Assembly (NCBI GenBank): GCA_027056215.1
Contig: JALULO010000264.1
Span: forward strand, 1-20,751
Source of the DNA: Campylobacterales bacterium
GTDB lineage: Bacteria; Campylobacterota; Campylobacteria; Campylobacterales; QNZT01
Length of the DNA stretch: 20,751 bases
Direction of reading: 5' to 3'
Position 1 is the first letter of the stretch. Every line of letters starts with the position of its first letter. This document shows, one piece after another, positions 6,953-13,510 of this stretch. A program made the position numbers and the translations under genes. A model generated the notes under the pieces. The model saw only the letters and a program-made list of their open reading frames with translations, did not search any database and was not told the DNA's origin.

Positions 6953-7128
6953 TAGTTAAAAATCTCACTATGCGTACCGATACGAATAAGTTTTAATGTT
7001 TTATCTTCCACCATATAGACAACTAACAAATCTCCACTACTATGAAACTCTCTATAGCCCGCATAGTTGCCTTTTAGAGAGTGGTCAAGTGCCTCAGGCG
7101 GTAAAAGTGTTGATAAAATCCTCGAAAC
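6952..7128 (-). pseudogene. YafQ-like (RelE superfamily) toxin lacking its N-terminus and start codon
   Basis: A 58-residue frame holds LPPEALDHSLKGNYAGYREF, then HSSGDLLVVY and LIRIGTHSEIF to the stop. This is the C-terminal two thirds of the YafQ family, in which DHxLxG, RExH, D and GTHSxLF carry the catalytic His/Asp/His residues; all are present here. The first roughly 35 residues of the family are missing. A TAA interrupts the frame just upstream, there is no ATG, GTG or TTG start, and the frame overlaps the 3' end of the DinJ-like antitoxin (7094). I read this as a deletion derivative. Translation by frameshift from the antitoxin frame cannot be excluded. Confidence 0.65.
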
Positions 7129-7348
7129 TTATAGTCTCGCCAATTCCATCTTTTGCTTCTTGCATCGCTTTGAGTGTTGTTTCATTTGGTACTTTAAGTT
7201 CCATTGGTATACCACGCTCTCTTTTTACCCCTTTTAAAAATATTGTGATTGCCTGTGAAGTAGTCAGCCCTATCTCACTTAAAATATCTTCAACATCTTC
7301 TTTTAGCTTAGAGTCTACTCTCGCTCTAACTGTTGCATCTAGTGCCAT
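7094..7348 (-). CDS. DinJ/RelB-family antitoxin, apparently orphaned
   Basis: From the ATG at 7348 (ribosome binding site AAGGAT) the protein has 84 residues and begins MALDATVRARVDSKLKEDVE, then ILSEIGLTTSQAITIFLKGV. This is the ribbon-helix-helix domain of RelB/DinJ antitoxins, which bind their own operator. GIPMELKVPNETTLKAMQEA is the usual linker, followed by a toxin-binding tail. A longer in-frame start at 7387 lacks family similarity. The matching YafQ-like toxin directly downstream is truncated, so this antitoxin may now act alone or cross-neutralise another toxin. It follows the second MazF gene by 35 bp and may share its promoter at 8009. Confidence 0.82.
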   Translation of the reverse strand: MALDATVRARVDSKLKEDVEDILSEIGLTTSQAITIFLKGVKRERGIPMELKVPNETTLKAMQEAKDGIGETISFEDFINTFTA

Positions 7349-7383
7349 GAAGTATCCTTTTTGTTTTTTGATATTGTAGCCAA

Positions 7384-7737
7384 TCAAGCATGAGTCCGAC
7401 AGCCTCCTAGTATCTCACAGAGTGCTTGTTGAATAGTGGATAACTCACTTTTTTGTAGTGTTGTCAATCTCTCTTTTATGCGTATCTTAGATAAAGCACG
7501 AATCTCATAAATACAAGCATCGCTATTTTTTTGCAACTTCTCTCTTTTGGATATTTGGTAGCGATAGGGAAGGGCATCTTTTTCGATAACAGTAGAGAGC
7601 GGTATGACTATCGCGGTATCTAGCATATCGTTCTCTTGTGCAGAACTCATGATGATAGCAGGTCTAAGCTTGCCCATTTCTCCACCTTTGGCTGGATTGA
7701 AATCCACTAAACATATATCACCTCTATCGTATGCCAT
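7384..7737 (-). CDS. Second MazF/PemK-family toxin
   Basis: From the ATG at 7737 the protein has 117 residues and opens MAYDRGDICLVDFNPAKGGE, then MGKLRPAIIMSSAQEND, the conserved RGdixlvdf and K-x-RPaiim motifs of MazF. VIPLSTVIEK is the active-site Ser/Thr strand and IYEIRALSKIRI a later conserved strand. A GTG at 7740 is also possible. It overlaps its antitoxin (7724). The protein differs clearly from the toxin at 6023, so this is an independent pair rather than a recent copy. Confidence 0.88.
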   Translation of the reverse strand: MAYDRGDICLVDFNPAKGGEMGKLRPAIIMSSAQENDMLDTAIVIPLSTVIEKDALPYRYQISKREKLQKNSDACIYEIRALSKIRIKERLTTLQKSELSTIQQALCEILGGCRTHA

Positions 7738-7975
7738 CACTACTGCTTCCCTCTTCTATGGGGTCTTTTTTTTGGGCTTTTGCGATACGCTTTAGAAGTT
7801 CTGTTTTTTTCTTTTTTTCTACAGCTTCTACAAATGCTTGAAACTCTTCTTTAAAAACCAAAGGGACGAAAAAACCAATCTCTTCATTTTTCCTTCCATC
7901 TAAAATCTTGATAATATCACTTGTTTTAAAGAAGCTACTAGAGTTTCGCATATGGGCTAATGTTGCTTGTATCAT
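7724..7975 (-). CDS. Antitoxin partner of the second MazF toxin
   Basis: This 83-aa protein overlaps the toxin by 14 bp. It begins MIQATLAHMRNSSSFFKTSD, followed by IGFFVPLVFKEEFQAFVEAV and a Lys-rich helix (EKKKKTELLKRIAKAQKKD). The early segment could be the DNA-binding part and the charged helix the toxin-wrapping part. It has an AAGGA ribosome binding site. I know no firm family; the call comes from order and overlap with the MazF gene and from the promoter-operator in front (8009-8038). Confidence 0.7.
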   Translation of the reverse strand: MIQATLAHMRNSSSFFKTSDIIKILDGRKNEEIGFFVPLVFKEEFQAFVEAVEKKKKTELLKRIAKAQKKDPIEEGSSSDGIR

Positions 7976-8008
7976 GCATTTCCTTTAGTCGGTTTATTTT
8001 TACATATG

Positions 8009-8038
8009 ATTATATCAAATAGATATGACAAATGTCAA
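8009..8038 (-). promoter_or_regulatory. Strong promoter with palindromic operator for the second MazF pair
   Basis: On the minus strand TTGACA (8033-8038) and TATAAT (8009-8014) are 18 bp apart, close to consensus. The palindrome TGACAAATGTCA at 8026-8037 covers the -35 box, a typical autoregulation site for a toxin-antitoxin operon. It differs from the CGAC-N7-GTCG regulon site. Confidence 0.75.
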
Positions 8039-8085
8039 CTATTTGAGCAGTTCTAAAGATTATCTTAGAATTTATTTACAATAAA

Positions 8086-9015
8086 TCACTCCAGTGTACT
8101 AAGATAGTGGTTGAGATCCTCTCTCATGCGTTTTCTGAGTGGTTCGGGGGAGAGGATGCGGATGTGGGGAATCCACTTTTTGATTAGTGGAAGGATCTCC
8201 ATCTCGTTGTTGATGGTGTAGGTGACGATGATGTCACCGTTTGGTTTTTCTTCAACAATTTCCTGTGACTTGAGAAACTTTTTGACTTGAAAATAACGGG
8301 CTATGAATCTGTCGATCTCGAGAGTGACTTCATAGGTGGGTACATCGTAGTTTTGAAAGAGCGACTGAAATCTTTCGATGAATCTTTCTGCATCGAACTC
8401 TCTTTGAAATGTATTTGGCAAGAGTTTGAACTCTTTGATGAAATTGATACGCAAAAATTTAAACCCGTCGTTTTCTTCCTCTTGTGTCACTGCTGCTAGA
8501 TACCAGTTACCCTCAGCAAAGACAATCTTGATCGGTTTGATATTGTCAAAGCGTTTGGTTTTAGTGTCTCTGTCGGTATAGCGTACTGTGGCGCGGCGGT
8601 GGGATCTGATCGCTTCTTTGATCGGTTCTAGTTTGTCAGTGTCCAGATGTTCGATGGGTTTTTCAGCGATATGATAGAGTGTGGCGACATCTTTTTTGAC
8701 CTGTTCTATGATCGGAAACTGATGTGCTTCAAAAACGCAGAGAAGTTTCGTGTCAAAAAGGGCGATAAACTCGAAAAACTCTTTGAGTTTGACATCGTTT
8801 TTGAGATAGGAGAAGAGCTCTTTGCGATTTTGGAGTGCATAGCAACCTCTTGAAGGGTTGAGGAGCTTGTCGCCAAGAAACCCTGCAAGTATCTCCATGT
8901 CTCTCTGGACTGTTCTCGTATTTGTATCAAACATCTCGGCGATCTGTGATGTACAGAGTCGGTCATGTTTTTGAAAAAGGGTCAACAGTTTGAGTACGCG
9001 TTGTGCTTGGTTCAT
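8086..9015 (-). CDS. WYL-domain transcriptional regulator
   Basis: This 309-aa protein has an N-terminal winged helix-turn-helix at residues 1-60 (RLCTSQIAEMFDTNTRTVQR). The WYL domain lies around residues 135-200, with GNWYLAAVTQ at 170-178 carrying the name motif and FKFLRINFIKEFKL the conserved Arg strand. A C-terminal extension (WCX type) covers about residues 228-309. WYL proteins regulate CRISPR, BREX, CBASS and other defence loci, and the WYL domain is thought to sense a nucleic-acid or nucleotide ligand. The gene starts 25 bp after the CARF-HEPN gene and should share its promoter at 10721-10750, which carries the palindrome repeated at four other promoters. I infer that this protein binds the palindrome and regulates itself. 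Overlap of the palindrome with the -35 position favours repression. Confidence 0.92.
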   Translation of the reverse strand: MNQAQRVLKLLTLFQKHDRLCTSQIAEMFDTNTRTVQRDMEILAGFLGDKLLNPSRGCYALQNRKELFSYLKNDVKLKEFFEFIALFDTKLLCVFEAHQFPIIEQVKKDVATLYHIAEKPIEHLDTDKLEPIKEAIRSHRRATVRYTDRDTKTKRFDNIKPIKIVFAEGNWYLAAVTQEEENDGFKFLRINFIKEFKLLPNTFQREFDAERFIERFQSLFQNYDVPTYEVTLEIDRFIARYFQVKKFLKSQEIVEEKPNGDIIVTYTINNEMEILPLIKKWIPHIRILSPEPLRKRMREDLNHYLSTLE

Positions 9016-9040
9016 GAAATCTCCTTTGCGTGAGTTGTCA

Positions 9041-10471
9041 TCACTTCTTTTTCCTCAAATCTTTTACCACCCGTTCTTTTGGTTTCTCAGGGGCGGTTTT
9101 TGTTTTATGTGTGGCGTGCAAAAAGTATTTGTTAAAATCATTAAGCGTGGTTTGAATATCTTTTTCGACATCTCCCAGTCTTTTAGATGAGTTGCCGTGT
9201 GCCAGGTTGTTTCTGAGTATAGTGATCTCTTCGATGACCTTTTTTTGATTGATGTATCTTTCATCATAACGTATATCCAAAAGATGATTTTTGATTCTGA
9301 TGGTAACGCTTTGTGCCGCTTCGTTAAAGCTACGCTCTTTTCTGTTTGGATATTTGATTGCTAAAAAATCGCCTCTGAAACTTGAACCAAGTTTATAGAG
9401 ATTCTTTGATTGATCTGTTAGTGAGTAGAGTTGGTATTTTTTATCGGCTTTGTCTTTTCCGGTTTTTACTTTTTCTTCAAACGTTTCAATAAATGCTTTT
9501 ATCTCAGGATTAATCTTTTTAAACGTCTCTTTGCAGTATAACCCTATTGCTTCATGTAAAAGGGTTATCGCATTGAGGAGATAGCCTTTTTTTAGCATAT
9601 TTTCTGATAGTTTATACATCTTTTCATAGTCATTGAAATTTTTGTATTGTTTGATATCTTTAATGTGCTTTTTAATCTCCTCTAAAAAAGGGGCAAAGTT
9701 TTGTAAGATATCGTCTTTGTTGTTGATGATGGTATCTATCTTGCTGATAAGTTTATCACTTATAGATGGTTCCTCATCTGTAGCGACTATCAGGGCATCA
9801 AGAGAGTTTGCCAGAATATGTTCTGAAAAATTACTGAGCTCTTCCAGAAATTCATTGTAAATCTGGTTTGAAGTTTCGATCTTTTTGGAGATGGTATAGT
9901 TTTGTGAAAAGCTCGACAACGCATAGCTGATATTTGCAAGGTCAAGATACTCTTTGAGGTCTATGATCTCATAAAGACCTTCATCCGATTTTGTATGTTT
10001 TTTGATCTCCTTTGCAAACAATATATGCTTAATTTTACTGATATCTTTGAAGTTCACAATCAACAGATCTATCAACATCAACAAAGGAAGATGTCTAAAA
10101 CCATGTGTTACATCTATGATAACTTCGTCAAACTCTTGGATAGTTTGGTTAAAAAGACCAAAGACTTCTTTAAAATCTTTTTCATCAGTGATGTGATATT
10201 TTTCATCAAAATAAAGTGATAACTTGGGATAAAACTGTTTCAAAACTTCTTTATTAAATATTTCAGATTCACGCGTGAAAAGTGGTACTATCTTAAACTC
10301 TTTGGAATATTTTTCAATCAGCAGGGGGAGAGTATTGAAATAGGGAGTTTTGTTTTGCGTTGCATTTTCAAAATAGTATTTGGCAATGTTGTCTTTATTT
10401 GTAAAATACGCTTTATCATCGGCAACGTATCCACCTTGTATTCCTAAGATTGTTATAATAGCTTTACTCAT
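9041..10471 (-). CDS. CARF-HEPN ribonuclease of the Csx1/DxTHG (TM1812) group
   Basis: From the ATG at 10471 (ribosome binding site AAGGAG) the protein has 476 residues. The N-terminal CARF-type Rossmann domain opens MSKAIITILGIQGG and carries IIDVTHGFRHLP at 118-129, the DxTHG motif that names this CRISPR-associated group. After a helical linker, the C-terminal HEPN domain has RNNLAH at 420-425, the Rx4H active site of metal-independent RNases. Family members bind cyclic oligoadenylate made by Cas10 and then cut RNA indiscriminately. The tail (KPKERVVKDLRKKK) is basic. The gene lies between a small hydrophobic gene (12 bp upstream) and the WYL regulator. The frame extends upstream in-frame to 10618, but that part is antisense-like Cys/Arg-rich sequence over the small gene, so 10471 is the start. 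Confidence 0.9.
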   Translation of the reverse strand: MSKAIITILGIQGGYVADDKAYFTNKDNIAKYYFENATQNKTPYFNTLPLLIEKYSKEFKIVPLFTRESEIFNKEVLKQFYPKLSLYFDEKYHITDEKDFKEVFGLFNQTIQEFDEVIIDVTHGFRHLPLLMLIDLLIVNFKDISKIKHILFAKEIKKHTKSDEGLYEIIDLKEYLDLANISYALSSFSQNYTISKKIETSNQIYNEFLEELSNFSEHILANSLDALIVATDEEPSISDKLISKIDTIINNKDDILQNFAPFLEEIKKHIKDIKQYKNFNDYEKMYKLSENMLKKGYLLNAITLLHEAIGLYCKETFKKINPEIKAFIETFEEKVKTGKDKADKKYQLYSLTDQSKNLYKLGSSFRGDFLAIKYPNRKERSFNEAAQSVTIRIKNHLLDIRYDERYINQKKVIEEITILRNNLAHGNSSKRLGDVEKDIQTTLNDFNKYFLHATHKTKTAPEKPKERVVKDLRKKK

Positions 10472-10482
10472 AAATCTTCTCC

Positions 10483-10647
10483 TTATTTCGATGCTTTCGC
10501 ATCGATAAGTTTCGCGCCGAGAAAAACAGCGCCCGCAATAGCCCCACCGACAAGAACCACACCAGCGCCGACAGGAGCTGAAAGTGTACCGGCAACACAA
10601 GCACCTGCAGCCGAACAAGCCTGACCAGAAAAGACGAGAGGAAACAT
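10483..10647 (-). CDS. Small hydrophobic Ala/Gly-rich membrane protein (54 aa)
   Basis: An ATG at 10647 with an AAGGAG ribosome binding site opens a 54-residue frame. The start, MFPLVFSGQACSAAGACVAG, is signal-like and holds two Cys. A Gly/Ala/Val membrane segment follows at about residues 26-46 (GAGVVLVGGAIAGAVFLGAK), ending in DAKASK. It is the first gene of the operon with CARF-HEPN and the WYL regulator and lies 75 bp downstream of the regulon promoter. A 48-aa relative with the same build, including Cys near residue 15 and the DAKAS ending, is encoded at 18283-18429. The base composition is richer in G+C than its neighbours. I do not recognise a family; a small membrane toxin, a pore-forming subunit or a partner of the SAVED protein are possible. 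Confidence 0.7.
   Translation of the reverse strand: MFPLVFSGQACSAAGACVAGTLSAPVGAGVVLVGGAIAGAVFLGAKLIDAKASK
10488..10505 (-). repeat. 7-bp hairpin with GAAA tetraloop at the end of the small hydrophobic gene
   Basis: On the mRNA strand TCGATGC-GAAA-GCATCGA forms a stable GNRA-loop hairpin over the DAKAS codons, just before the stop and the ribosome binding site of the CARF gene. The same 16-nt core recurs at 18301-18316 in the related small gene. Confidence 0.6.
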
Positions 10648-10720
10648 GAAAACTCCTTGAAAGTTGTGTGTGTTGTTAAATGGACAATTCACCTGACTAC
10701 TCCGAACCAATTGATATAAT

Positions 10721-10750
10721 GGTATAGAAAAGATACGACGATATATGTCG
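10721..10750 (-). promoter_or_regulatory. Promoter and palindromic operator of the hydrophobic/CARF/WYL operon (regulon site 2)
   Basis: CGAC-N7-GTCG occupies 10736-10750, followed on the plus strand by TTTTATG. The best minus-strand -10 is TATACC at 10721-10726, 9 bp away; a poorer hexamer (TACCAT) sits at the 11-bp spacing used by the other four sites. No good -35 hexamer is seen. The WYL gene lies in this operon, so the site would serve autoregulation. Confidence 0.7.
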
Positions 10751-10779
10751 TTTTATGTTTTTATCAGCAAAATGCCTCC

Positions 10780-11757
10780 TTAAAAATAGTACTTGATTTT
10801 GTTGAGATGTTGTATCACGGGTTTATACTCTCCGTCGCTGTACTGTGTGAGGGTTATATCCCAGTAGTTTTGGATGCTCATGCCAAGCAGGATGCCGATG
10901 GTGGTGGGCATGGAGTAGGCGAGGGTGATGTGCGGTGCGTGTTGTTGGAGGTTGTTGATGACGCTGTATATCTCTTGATTGGCTTGGATAAACTCTTCGG
11001 GTGTATGCAGTGTTGCACCGACGGTACTTTCTAGGTGGATGATCGGTTTGGTGAGTTTTTCCAGCGCGATTTTGTGTGATGCTAGATCGATCGCAACCGT
11101 CACTTCTGGGCTACCTTTGACATCGCCGATCTCATGTTTTCTGAGGATATGAAGTTCTTGGATATGCTCTTTGTATGCCCTAGAGTCGATATTTAGCGCT
11201 ACGGTATAACTGTCTGTTGATTTGTTGTACTGATAGAGTGTAACGCCTTCTGTACCAAGCATCGTACCAACGAGGATAGCGTTGGCGATAGGTCCGATAT
11301 AGACCATGTGAAAGTGGACGTTTTTCGGCGTTCTGGCTTCGAGCCGCTTGATGTCGTGCTTGGCGATCTTCAAAAAGTCGGTGAAACGTGCTTCATCAAA
11401 GATATCGCCGTCATATTTGAAGATAAGATCTTCCGACGTGATGTTGAAGTACTTTTTTAGATTTTCCTCGTGTTTTGGGTACTCCTGTTCGAGTGTTTCA
11501 AAGAGTGATCCCAGTGCCGACTTTGAATCTGAAGGATTGGAAATATTGAAAACGACGGGGATGGGGATATTTGGTTTGTTGTAGAGTTTTTGTTTGTTTC
11601 GTTCATCCCAGTAGGCAAGCAAGAAAAAGAGTAAAACAAAAAGAGCAGCGATAGCATATGCATAGTGTACTCCAGAATAATCTGCCAGAAAAGCGATGGG
11701 CACGGCAAAAAAAGTTGCGATAACAGCAAAGCGGTTGGCAAAGACATTTTCAAACAT
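10780..11757 (-). CDS. Membrane-anchored SAVED-domain protein (predicted cyclic-nucleotide-gated membrane effector)
   Basis: This 325-aa protein has two predicted membrane segments at about residues 10-27 and 32-49 (AYAIAALFVLLFFLLAYW), then a charged stop-transfer (DERNKQK). The SAVED domain follows, with two CARF-like halves: HFHMVYIGPIANAILVGTML at 148-167 followed by VTLYQY, and ITLAYSMPTTIGILLGMSIQ at 277-296 followed by ITLTQYSDGEYKPVI. SAVED domains bind cyclic oligonucleotides from CBASS cyclases or Cas10. With membrane helices as the effector part, such a protein would disturb the membrane on binding ligand. It has its own regulon promoter (11857-11888), 100 bp upstream, and an AAAGAGG ribosome binding site. 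Fold and topology are well supported; the effect on the membrane is inferred from other CARF/SAVED membrane proteins. Confidence 0.85.
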   Translation of the reverse strand: MFENVFANRFAVIATFFAVPIAFLADYSGVHYAYAIAALFVLLFFLLAYWDERNKQKLYNKPNIPIPVVFNISNPSDSKSALGSLFETLEQEYPKHEENLKKYFNITSEDLIFKYDGDIFDEARFTDFLKIAKHDIKRLEARTPKNVHFHMVYIGPIANAILVGTMLGTEGVTLYQYNKSTDSYTVALNIDSRAYKEHIQELHILRKHEIGDVKGSPEVTVAIDLASHKIALEKLTKPIIHLESTVGATLHTPEEFIQANQEIYSVINNLQQHAPHITLAYSMPTTIGILLGMSIQNYWDITLTQYSDGEYKPVIQHLNKIKYYF

Positions 11758-11856
11758 ACAGCCTCTTTAAAATTAGATTTATTGTTTTAGGTTTGTTATA
11801 GAATAGTAGCGAAAGAACGGTTAAGTTTGGAAAAGACAACCGCCACCAACCCTGTA

Positions 11857-11888
11857 AGTATAGAGGAATTTTATGACACTATTTGTCG
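11857..11888 (-). promoter_or_regulatory. Promoter and palindromic operator of the SAVED gene (regulon site 3)
   Basis: Minus-strand -10 TATACT at 11857-11862, 11 bp, then TGAC-N7-GTCG at 11874-11888 (one mismatch in the palindrome) followed by TTTTG. The stretch just downstream of the -10 (CTTACAG, then GTTGGTGGCGGT on the minus strand) is nearly the same as at site 4, so these two promoters look like copies. Confidence 0.75.
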
Positions 11889-11900
11889 TTTTGCAAAATC

Positions 11901-12197
11901 TTAAGAAGCTTCAAATATCTTAACTTCTTCTTTTATCTTTTGTTCGTAAAGTTCTCTGTTTAACTCTAGCTCATACTTATACTGTAAATTTATCCAAAAT
12001 TCCGCACTATTGCCAAAAAATCGTGATAATCGCATAGCTGTATCAACAGTGATAGCCCTTTTTTGATTGACAATCTCATTTATCCTTCTGGGCGTAACTT
12101 TTAAAGACTTTGCCAAAGCATTTTGACTAATGTTTAGAGGTTTCATAAACTCTTCTAAAAGTATCTCTCCCGGATGTATAGGTGCTATTTTTCTCAT
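11901..12197 (-). CDS. HigA/VapI-family XRE antitoxin
   Basis: This 98-aa protein begins MRKIAPIHPGEILLEEFMKP, the HigA signature (HPGEiLxEEfl.p). A helix-turn-helix follows (ISQNALAKSLKVTPRRINEI) and then ITVDTAMRLSRFFGNSAEFW, which closes the domain in this family. It has an AGGAG ribosome binding site. HigA normally follows its toxin HigB and represses the pair. Here no intact HigB is found; only a 12-codon frame (12217-12255) stands in the toxin's place, and an 84-bp repeat element begins just beyond it. The antitoxin therefore seems orphaned, probably by a deletion or element insertion. Confidence 0.88.
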   Translation of the reverse strand: MRKIAPIHPGEILLEEFMKPLNISQNALAKSLKVTPRRINEIVNQKRAITVDTAMRLSRFFGNSAEFWINLQYKYELELNRELYEQKIKEEVKIFEAS

Positions 12198-12216
12198 GTT
12201 ATCTCCTAATGATAAT

Positions 12217-12255
12217 CTACCAATGTGTTTTTTCGTATTGAAATGTCTTGAGCAT
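12217..12255 (-). pseudogene. Possible 12-codon remnant of a HigB-type toxin
   Basis: The peptide MLKTFQYEKTHW starts at 12255 and stops 20 bp before the HigA start. HigB proteins often begin MI(K/R)SF, so the first residues fit, but twelve residues prove nothing. The repeat element at 12261 begins 6 bp upstream of the ATG. Confidence 0.2.
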
Positions 12256-12260
12256 GGGAG

Positions 12261-12344
12261 TTGTAGGGTGGGAGAATCCCACCAAATAAGATTTGTATTT
12301 TATGTGGTCAGATGTTTTTAAGGTGGATTTTATCCACCCTACAA
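12261..12344. mobile_element. 84-bp REP/MITE-like element, copy A
   Basis: Ends are inverted repeats TTGTAGGGTGG (12261-12271) and CCACCCTACAA (12334-12344). Inside are two hairpins, GGTGGG-N5-CCCACC and GGTGGAT-N3-ATCCACC. A second copy, differing by one extra T, is at 13424-13508. It has no coding capacity. It sits between the HigA gene and the 3' end of the nuclease gene and could end transcription on both strands. Confidence 0.8.
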
Positions 12345-12347
12345 AGC

Positions 12348-12845
12348 TCAATGATACAGTGAAAAGCCACCACTGTGTGCAGTTTGGGCATGTGTGTTAC
12401 GATCGACGAGTTGGAGGGTGTTCTTTTTTGGGGTGTGGTGCCAAGTGTAGCCGTCCGGTGTTTTTCCTTTGCGTAGTTGTGTCAGTTGTTTTCGGTTAAA
12501 TTGGGCACGCAGTTTCGGATCTTTGAGTGCTTTTTTGTAAAGCTGTTTGGAGCAGTTGGCAAAGTGTTTGGTACGGACGGAAGCGTCGGAGCTAAATTTG
12601 TCGAATTGGATTGTAAACCAGGAGAGACGCATGTTACAAGTGGCGACAGCGTGAAATCTTGGATATCCGGTACGGCTGAAGGAGACACCTGTTTTGGGAT
12701 GTTTTTTGCCACGCAGTGCATAGTTGAGTGGTTTTTTGGGTTTGGTTTGGGTGATGAAATGGACGATTTTCCCCACTAAAGCGGCTTTGTCTGCCTGTGC
12801 AGAAGAGAAAAGAAGCATCGCAGAAAGAATGATTTTGAAAAACAT
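12348..12845 (-). CDS. Exported WHH/HNH-family nuclease (polymorphic-toxin type)
   Basis: This 165-aa protein starts with a clear signal peptide (MFFKIILSAMLLFSSAQA, cleavage near residue 18). The mature part holds RGKKHPKTGVSFSRTGYPRF at 45-64, close to the GKxHPxTGVpFdxxGyPxF segment in front of many toxin nuclease domains. TPDGYTWHHTPKKNTLQLVD at 129-148, then THAQTAHSGG, is the HNH/EndoVII-superfamily core with conserved W-H-H (135-137) and later His residues. Such domains cut DNA or RNA. The start has a GGAGG ribosome binding site fused to the stop of the upstream hydrophobic gene, so the two are made together from regulon promoter 4. No immunity gene is recognisable. An exported nuclease in a CRISPR-linked regulon is unusual. 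Confidence 0.78.
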   Translation of the reverse strand: MFFKIILSAMLLFSSAQADKAALVGKIVHFITQTKPKKPLNYALRGKKHPKTGVSFSRTGYPRFHAVATCNMRLSWFTIQFDKFSSDASVRTKHFANCSKQLYKKALKDPKLRAQFNRKQLTQLRKGKTPDGYTWHHTPKKNTLQLVDRNTHAQTAHSGGFSLYH

Positions 12846-12854
12846 ATTGACCTC

Positions 12855-13298
12855 CTAATCGTCACCGAAAAAGATAGCGTTGATACCCCACGCCACCACC
12901 GCACCCGTACCGAGAATGATAGCGCCGCCAACCACAGCCGGTGCAACAGCGATACCGACAGCTCCCAAAGCAGCAGAGACCGGCGCACCAACTGCCGCAG
13001 AAGTAGCACTCACCGCCGCCGCACCGCTGAGGGTGGAGATCGCAGTACCTGTGGAAGCGGTAGCGCCCAAAGCAGACGCGGTGGAAACAGCAGCGGGAAC
13101 CGCATAGACATCGGTAGCAACCTGCACCACTGCCTTTGCCACTGTTTTTGCATCAATGTCGTCAGAGACTGCATCGACAACGAGACCGATTACCGCATTT
13201 TTGGAGGAACGCAGTGTTGAAGTCTCCGCAGACACGGAAGTTGAGAGAAGAGAAACCAGACCCAGAACCAAAACCGTAGAACGAACAAAACCAAACAT
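12855..13298 (-). CDS. Signal-peptide-bearing Ala/Gly-rich hydrophobic protein, partner of the WHH nuclease
   Basis: This 147-aa protein begins with a signal peptide (MFGFVRSTVLVLGLVSLLST, cleavage probably after VSA at residue 24). A mixed stretch with several Asp follows (GLVVDAVSDDIDAKTVAKAV). A long Ala/Gly/Val-rich part from about residue 65 to the end includes VGIAVAPAVVGGAIILGTGA and ends NAIFFGDD. One or two membrane helices or a hairpin are likely near residues 108-143. The ribosome binding site and the 10 nt after it (AAGGAGTTTT) match those of the small hydrophobic gene at 10647. G+C is higher than in neighbouring genes. I do not recognise a family. Possible roles are a pore, a carrier or an immunity protein for the nuclease encoded next to it. 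Confidence 0.75.
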   Translation of the reverse strand: MFGFVRSTVLVLGLVSLLSTSVSAETSTLRSSKNAVIGLVVDAVSDDIDAKTVAKAVVQVATDVYAVPAAVSTASALGATASTGTAISTLSGAAAVSATSAAVGAPVSAALGAVGIAVAPAVVGGAIILGTGAVVAWGINAIFFGDD

Positions 13299-13363
13299 CC
13301 AAAACTCCTTGAGAACTTTTCCTGATTTACCGGACTCTTCACCTCACCGCCACCAACGCTGTA

Positions 13364-13395
13364 AGTATAAAGGAGTTTTGCGACACATTTTGTCG
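13364..13395 (-). promoter_or_regulatory. Promoter and palindromic operator of the exported-nuclease operon (regulon site 4)
   Basis: Minus-strand -10 TATACT at 13364-13369, 11 bp, then CGAC-N7-GTCG at 13381-13395 followed by TTTTA. The 17-bp spacing would put the -35 box inside the palindrome, and no consensus -35 is there. The leader downstream of the -10 nearly matches that of the SAVED promoter. Confidence 0.78.
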
Positions 13396-13423
13396 TTTTA
13401 TAGAGTTTTAGCCAAATATAGTG

Positions 13424-13508
13424 TTGTAGGGTGGGAGAATCCCACCAAATAAGATTTGTATTTTTATGTGGTCAGATGTTTTTAAGGTGGATTTTATCCA
13501 CCCTACAA
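13424..13508. mobile_element. 85-bp REP/MITE-like element, copy B, inside the distal end of array 2
   Basis: The same element as at 12261-12344 with one extra T, ending CCACCCTACAA at 13498-13508. Directly beyond lies CTTCATGAAT (13511-13520), the last ten bases of the array repeat as read on the plus strand. The element therefore abuts or interrupts a former repeat. Confidence 0.8.
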
Positions 13509-13510
13509 AG

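Noticed and set aside
8026..8037. TGACAAATGTCA as a sixth regulon site
   Set aside because: The half-sites are spaced differently (TGACA-N2-TGTCA) and overlap a consensus -35; it fits autoregulation of the MazF pair.
10472..10618. Upstream extension of the CARF-HEPN frame, Cys/Arg-rich
   Set aside because: It overlaps the small hydrophobic gene in another frame, has no ribosome binding site and is unlike the family; MSKAIITILGIQGG at 10471 is the natural start.
12880..13107. Ala/Pro/Thr-rich plus-strand frame opposite the 147-aa gene
   Set aside because: It is a mirror of an Ala/Gly-rich gene on the other strand, without a ribosome binding site.
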